The position numbers and the translations under genes were made by a program. Source: Mnemiopsis leidyi (Eukaryota; Ctenophora; Tentaculata; Lobata; Bolinopsidae). From it: a stretch of 23,188 nt of DNA. The stretch is from the NCBI GenBank assembly GCA_000226015.1, contig JH155902.1, positions 23,802 to 46,989 on the forward strand, written 5' to 3'. The notes beneath the pieces were generated by a model. The model was not told the origin of the DNA and made no database searches. It worked only from the letters and a program-made list of their open reading frames with translations. The stretch's first letter is position 1; every line of letters begins with the position of its first letter. Below, one piece after another: positions 19,270 through 23,188 of the stretch.

Positions 19270-20869
19270 ATCGAGAGCTGTGGTTTGTGGGAACTAGCTA
19301 CGTTACCATGACCTAGTGGAGATAATGCTGAATAAAAAATCTGGGATTGGTTGTTAATAATTTTTAATAAGTCAATTTACGAAACAGAAGTTTCAAGTAG
19401 GTGCTGAAATGGAAAATTGACTCGAATAATTTGACAAAAAATGGAGTTTACACAGTTTGTTATAAGATCAAGATACATACAAAACACAAAATGTAAGCCG
19501 TCTCAACAAGTCTGATTCTATCTACAAAATATGTCAAGCAGACAATTTAACACATTGCTTCGTGCTTGTCTCCCTAAGTGTGTATCTTTCGGCTAAGAAT
19601 CGAGATATTTTATGTAGTATGCGGTCTTACTAGCTTGCCTAAAACGTCATCAGACAGTAGAGATGAACTGTGAAACTGTGAAAAATCACAATGAAAAACT
19701 CACGAATATTCTCAGCAAGCATAATCATCTAATTTTGTGAAAACAGCTATTTACTTAGTACTTTAAGCACGGAATATTTACAAAATCTTAAAAACCACAA
19801 CTGAATTAAAATTTGTTCTGGTGAAAAGTGTTTTAAAGCTTGTCGCTGGATGAACTGACATAACACCGAAAATAAGAAGAGAGTTCTGATCTGAGAGGTA
19901 TCATTGAAACGAAAATTAGGAGAAAACTTCAGAAGCTTTAACAGGATTAACGTCTATCTAACTATAGAGTTTCAGAAAATGTCATTAGATCTCCCCTAAC
20001 AAAATTTTGTCGCTGGGCAACCTTGTAACCCATTGCAATCGGCAATCTTACCATTCCGAAATGTCAAATGTGTGTAGTACTGACATTTATGTCAGTACTA
20101 CATGTTGTGTAGTACTAACGTTTATTTTCTTGTATTAGTCATGACTGATAGGTAATTTTGGTGAAGACTAATAACTTGAAAACTTAGAATCATAGTATAC
20201 AGCATCGGCATTAGGCAACAGCAAATAGTATGAGATCACAGACAAATTTACTGCACAGGGTTATATAAATACTGATGCAATGTAAAATTTTAGCATGAGA
20301 TATTTAATGGGAGGATAAGATGTATTACTGCTCATCCTTAGTCGAATATTAAGTCGAGAATTAGGTCAACTCAGAGCAGAATAAGGAAACAGACGTTCTG
20401 GCCACTAAGATATGTATCTCGAGGATGACACGGTTCATATCTAAAGTGCAACTAATTATGACAGTCTCAGTCCATAACGTAAAGGTAGACGAGCTACAAA
20501 GTTTGACTTAGCAGCGGTTGACCACATTGACAAATGAGCATGATTTAATGCTGTCGAAGTACATCGAGTTAGTAATCAAGTGTTGAGTGCAGTACAGAAG
20601 TACAGAAGAGATATAGCATGCTAGTGGCTTGTGACGGGTCAATTTGTATATAGTACGCAATCGTCGGGCTTAAGTATGAGGCAGTAAGAAGTCTTCATGC
20701 CTATTGTCTAATGGCGATAAACATGATTTCTTATCAAATTTGTGAAAATTTGGCCATAATTTGTGCTTAGATTATAAGTGAATTCTAAATTACCCCCTTT
20801 TAAATCTGAAACAATATTTCTGTGAAAAATTGATCAAATAGCTACCAGACACAACACATTATTCACGCT
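19270..20869. other. intergenic region between ZNF474-like and CCDC148
   Basis: No gene seen in about 1.6 kb of AT-rich sequence. It should hold the ZNF474-like promoter and the CCDC148 3' UTR, as both genes run leftward. Candidate minus-strand polyadenylation signals are TTTAAT at 20303-20308 and TTTATT at 20121-20126 (ATTAAA and AATAAA when reversed). Confidence 0.5.
20073..20102. repeat. near-perfect 30-bp palindrome
   Basis: TGTAGTACTGACAT (20073-20086) and its exact reverse complement (20089-20102) are separated by TT. A third partial copy, TGTAGTACTAACG, follows at about 20108. In RNA it would form a 14-bp stem. Confidence 0.92.
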
Positions 20870-22612
20870 TCATTGTTCTTTTTTAAAAACAGTGGAGATC
20901 ATATCTTTCCTTGGTTCAACAGGCGGAGCAATGTTCTTCATGATGCATCTTCCATAATCAGTGTTCATCAGCCCCGCATTCCTCAGCGCTTTCTCCACCT
21001 TCACTCTCATATCCCCTGATATAGCACTGTCTTCATACCCCACTATTTTAAACAACTGGAACCTTCCCACATAGTCCGACTCCTTCATGCGCGCAGCGCT
21101 AGCTTCAGTATCTTTGTGAACTCTAGCTGGATCGTCAGGAACGTCCACAGCAACTGTGGCAGCTAACTTGTCGAGCTGCTCCTTCCTGCGCTGCTCTTCT
21201 GCTGCTCGCTCTGCCTCTGCAGCGGCTTGTTCCTCTAATTTCTTATCGTGCAAATTCTGTCGGTAGTCAATACGTTTCTTACCGGCAGCTAGTTTCATTT
21301 TCTTCATGGCAGTTTCCTTTTCTTGTAGCTGTTCTAATCTTCGTTGGTACTCTTTATCTTTCTCACTTTTCATGTCTTTAAAAGCTTGTATTTTCTCCTT
21401 CTCCACTTTTCTCTGTTTGGCACGTCTCCTCTCAAACTCTGTTCTCTCCTTACTCATGCGCTCCTGATACTCGGCTAGCTCTTTCTCCTCCGCTTTGATC
21501 TTCTTCAGCTTCTCAGCCCGACATCTCAATAAATCCTCAAAAATCCGTGCCGTTTTCTCTTTCTGAGACAAAATCTCGTCTGCTTTCTGCTGCATCTCTC
21601 TAACCATCACCCACTGCTGCTTGCAATCAACCTCCGCAGTCGCTACAAGTTTCTTGAGAGCATCTTGGTGCATGTTCCGGATAGATCTCTTATGTTCACA
21701 GTACATGTCATTTAACTGCACCCACTCACCATGCTCTCTTAACTCCTGCTCGGTTTTGTGAGAGATAACAAGCTTCATCATCTCCAGACAGAGGGTACTC
21801 CTCTGGAACTTATCTACCGGATACTGCTGGGTGATGTGTTTAAAGAGGATGTGGTCCTCTCTGCTCCACCCGCCATGTTTTCCTTTATCCAGCACCACAC
21901 CGTAGTAATCTCTCAGTTCGATCAGAGCATCGTTGTACTTCTTGTCAACTGATAAGTACTCCTCAATGTACTCGCAAATTGTCTCTTCGTGAGGGAACCT
22001 TAGTCTCAGCAGGGATTCGGTTACACTTTCTGCTTCAAATTCCCACGCTTTCAGAACTGAATTAAATACACACAGATCGCTGTCCAGTGATTGACCTTGT
22101 TCGTTTAAAACATTCAATATGTGATTTTGTTGAGAAGTCATAGTTTCATAGATCGGTTTTATGTCATCAGCCTTGCTACTATCAGGGCTAGTCAACCAAT
22201 GTTGCATGTCCTCGATAAATTCCCAAACTGGCTGAACCGTCCCCACCTCAAATGCCTTGAATTCCTCTTGCATATTATTCAAAAACTCACATATTTCATT
22301 TTCACACAATAATTGGGAAGGGTCAGCCTGTTCACTGATAACCGCTGAAATGGATCTTATCTGAGATTTGATAGAGATATCCTCCTTCAACCAAACCTCT
22401 TTGTGCTGGTTGAAAGCAGAAGTAGTGCCATATCTAGTTTTGACGCTGTTAAACTTCTTCAGGTGCTGGCGATCAAGATGGAGCTTGAGTTTTTCCTGCT
22501 GCAACCTTAACCGCAACTCTTTGTAATCAACATGTCTGTATGTCTGATTTGCTTGAGCATTAGATCCCACACAAAATTTCGTAGCTAAATCATCTATATT
22601 TCCTTTTCCCAT
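20870..22612 (-). CDS. CCDC148: coiled-coil domain-containing protein 148
   Basis: The product is 580 residues, against 591 for human CCDC148. The match spans its length: VDYKELR (28-34) and QHKEVW (69-74) near the N-terminus, REDHILFKHITQQYP (251-265), a long charged coiled coil at about 315-485, and a C-terminal block with RNAGL (544-548) and RKDMISTVFK (568-577). It has no membrane segment or signal peptide. The molecular role of CCDC148 is not established; its long helix suggests a structural partner in cytoskeletal or ciliary assemblies. The coding region is uninterrupted. The ATG at 22612 lies 12 nt after CTCTTTCAG, so the upstream end of the mRNA is probably created by splicing. Confidence 0.92.
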   Translation of the reverse strand: MGKGNIDDLATKFCVGSNAQANQTYRHVDYKELRLRLQQEKLKLHLDRQHLKKFNSVKTRYGTTSAFNQHKEVWLKEDISIKSQIRSISAVISEQADPSQLLCENEICEFLNNMQEEFKAFEVGTVQPVWEFIEDMQHWLTSPDSSKADDIKPIYETMTSQQNHILNVLNEQGQSLDSDLCVFNSVLKAWEFEAESVTESLLRLRFPHEETICEYIEEYLSVDKKYNDALIELRDYYGVVLDKGKHGGWSREDHILFKHITQQYPVDKFQRSTLCLEMMKLVISHKTEQELREHGEWVQLNDMYCEHKRSIRNMHQDALKKLVATAEVDCKQQWVMVREMQQKADEILSQKEKTARIFEDLLRCRAEKLKKIKAEEKELAEYQERMSKERTEFERRRAKQRKVEKEKIQAFKDMKSEKDKEYQRRLEQLQEKETAMKKMKLAAGKKRIDYRQNLHDKKLEEQAAAEAERAAEEQRRKEQLDKLAATVAVDVPDDPARVHKDTEASAARMKESDYVGRFQLFKIVGYEDSAISGDMRVKVEKALRNAGLMNTDYGRCIMKNIAPPVEPRKDMISTVFKKEQ

Positions 22613-22932
22613 ATAACTTCCTACCTGAAAGAGGAGGCTATTATTTTGATAAATAGTCCAGTATTTAGATTTCTAAAAATCAATGAAGGTTTACGGATCC
22701 ATTTTTAGAGCACACAATTATTTAATCAAAAAATTACAATGTAATTTATCATTACATCATAAAATTTTATTGACTAACATAAAACATATTATAGATTAAC
22801 ATAACCCCGTTAAAAAATCAAGTGGGCTGCACAAGCGGCAGTGCGCAACAGTACACAGATGTAAGCTATGGCCTACATGGGCAGAACCATGTGCACAAAA
22901 ATGCCTATACAGGAAAGTATCAACAGTACAGT
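22613..22932. other. upstream of CCDC148, no gene seen
   Basis: On the minus strand it starts with GTAGGAAGTTAT between the CAG acceptor (ending 22625) and the CCDC148 ATG. The rest is AT-rich. A plus-strand frame from a GTG at 22822 runs into the 15-bp repeat and is not supported as a gene. Confidence 0.5.
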
Positions 22933-23188
22933 GATGTAGAGACTAGTGATGTAGAGACTAGTGATGTAGAGACTAGTGATGTAGAGACTAGTGATGTAGA
23001 GACTAGTGATGTAGAGACTAGTGATGTAGAGACTAGTGATGTAGAGACTAGTGATGTAGAGACTAGTGATGTAGAGACTAGTGATGTAGAGACTAGTGAT
23101 GTAGAGACTAGTGATGTAGAGACTAGTGATGTAGAGACTAGTGATGTAGAGACTAGTGATGAGAGACTAGTGATGAGAGACTAGTGAT
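22933..23188. repeat. 15-bp minisatellite, right window edge
   Basis: Fifteen identical 15-bp units GATGTAGAGACTAGT (22933-23157), then two 14-bp units that lack one T (23158-23185), then the start of another at the edge. Because 15 is a multiple of three, one plus frame reads DVETS repeatedly. Two minus frames are also open, so openness follows from the unit rather than from coding. Confidence 0.95.

Noticed and set aside
22822..23184. Frame with repeated DVETS as a repeat protein
   Set aside because: It starts at GTG, has no upstream coding evidence, and the 15-bp unit is open in several frames on both strands, so openness is automatic.

Overview
The window is animal nuclear DNA: AT-rich, intron-containing, and carrying five recognisable protein-coding genes plus several kinds of simple tandem repeat. 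A CaaX-ending nuclear lamin, an Enhancer-of-polycomb gene, a complex I subunit with a mitochondrial presequence and two genes of the kind found in ciliated animals (ZNF474-like and CCDC148) together place it in Metazoa. Families are well conserved but gene structures are not vertebrate, so I favour an invertebrate, perhaps a non-bilaterian such as a cnidarian. That placement is inference only.

Layout, left to right. Positions 1-125 are the end of a 28-bp minisatellite. Positions 700-1490 hold a large imperfect fold-back (arms about 770-870 and 877-985, with further matching blocks) next to a decayed coding-like stretch. Positions 1761-4457 on the minus strand hold the first three coding exons of Enhancer of polycomb; the rest of that gene lies beyond the left edge. 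Positions 5658-7055 on the plus strand hold an uninterrupted NDUFV1. Positions 8898-15452 on the plus strand hold a ten-exon lamin gene, reconstructed here exon by exon with all phases agreeing. Positions 17800-19269 on the minus strand hold a seven-finger C2HC protein (ZNF474-like) and 20870-22612 on the minus strand hold CCDC148, both uninterrupted. The right edge (22933-23188) is a very uniform 15-bp minisatellite.

The genes do not form a functional unit. They cover the nuclear lamina, a chromatin acetyltransferase complex, respiration and probable ciliary or centrosomal roles.

The most unusual locus is the lamin. It has a possible 130-residue N-terminal extension in its own exon, upstream of a second well-placed ATG that would give an ordinary 597-residue lamin. 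By my alignment its coil 1B is about 49 residues (seven heptads) longer than in vertebrate lamin A. Its exon 8/intron 8 junction has been tandemly duplicated as a 61-bp repeat in which most copies could in principle act as an in-frame 27-nt micro-exon. Three of the five genes have an AG acceptor-like site within 12 nt of the start codon, which raises the possibility of spliced-leader trans-splicing.
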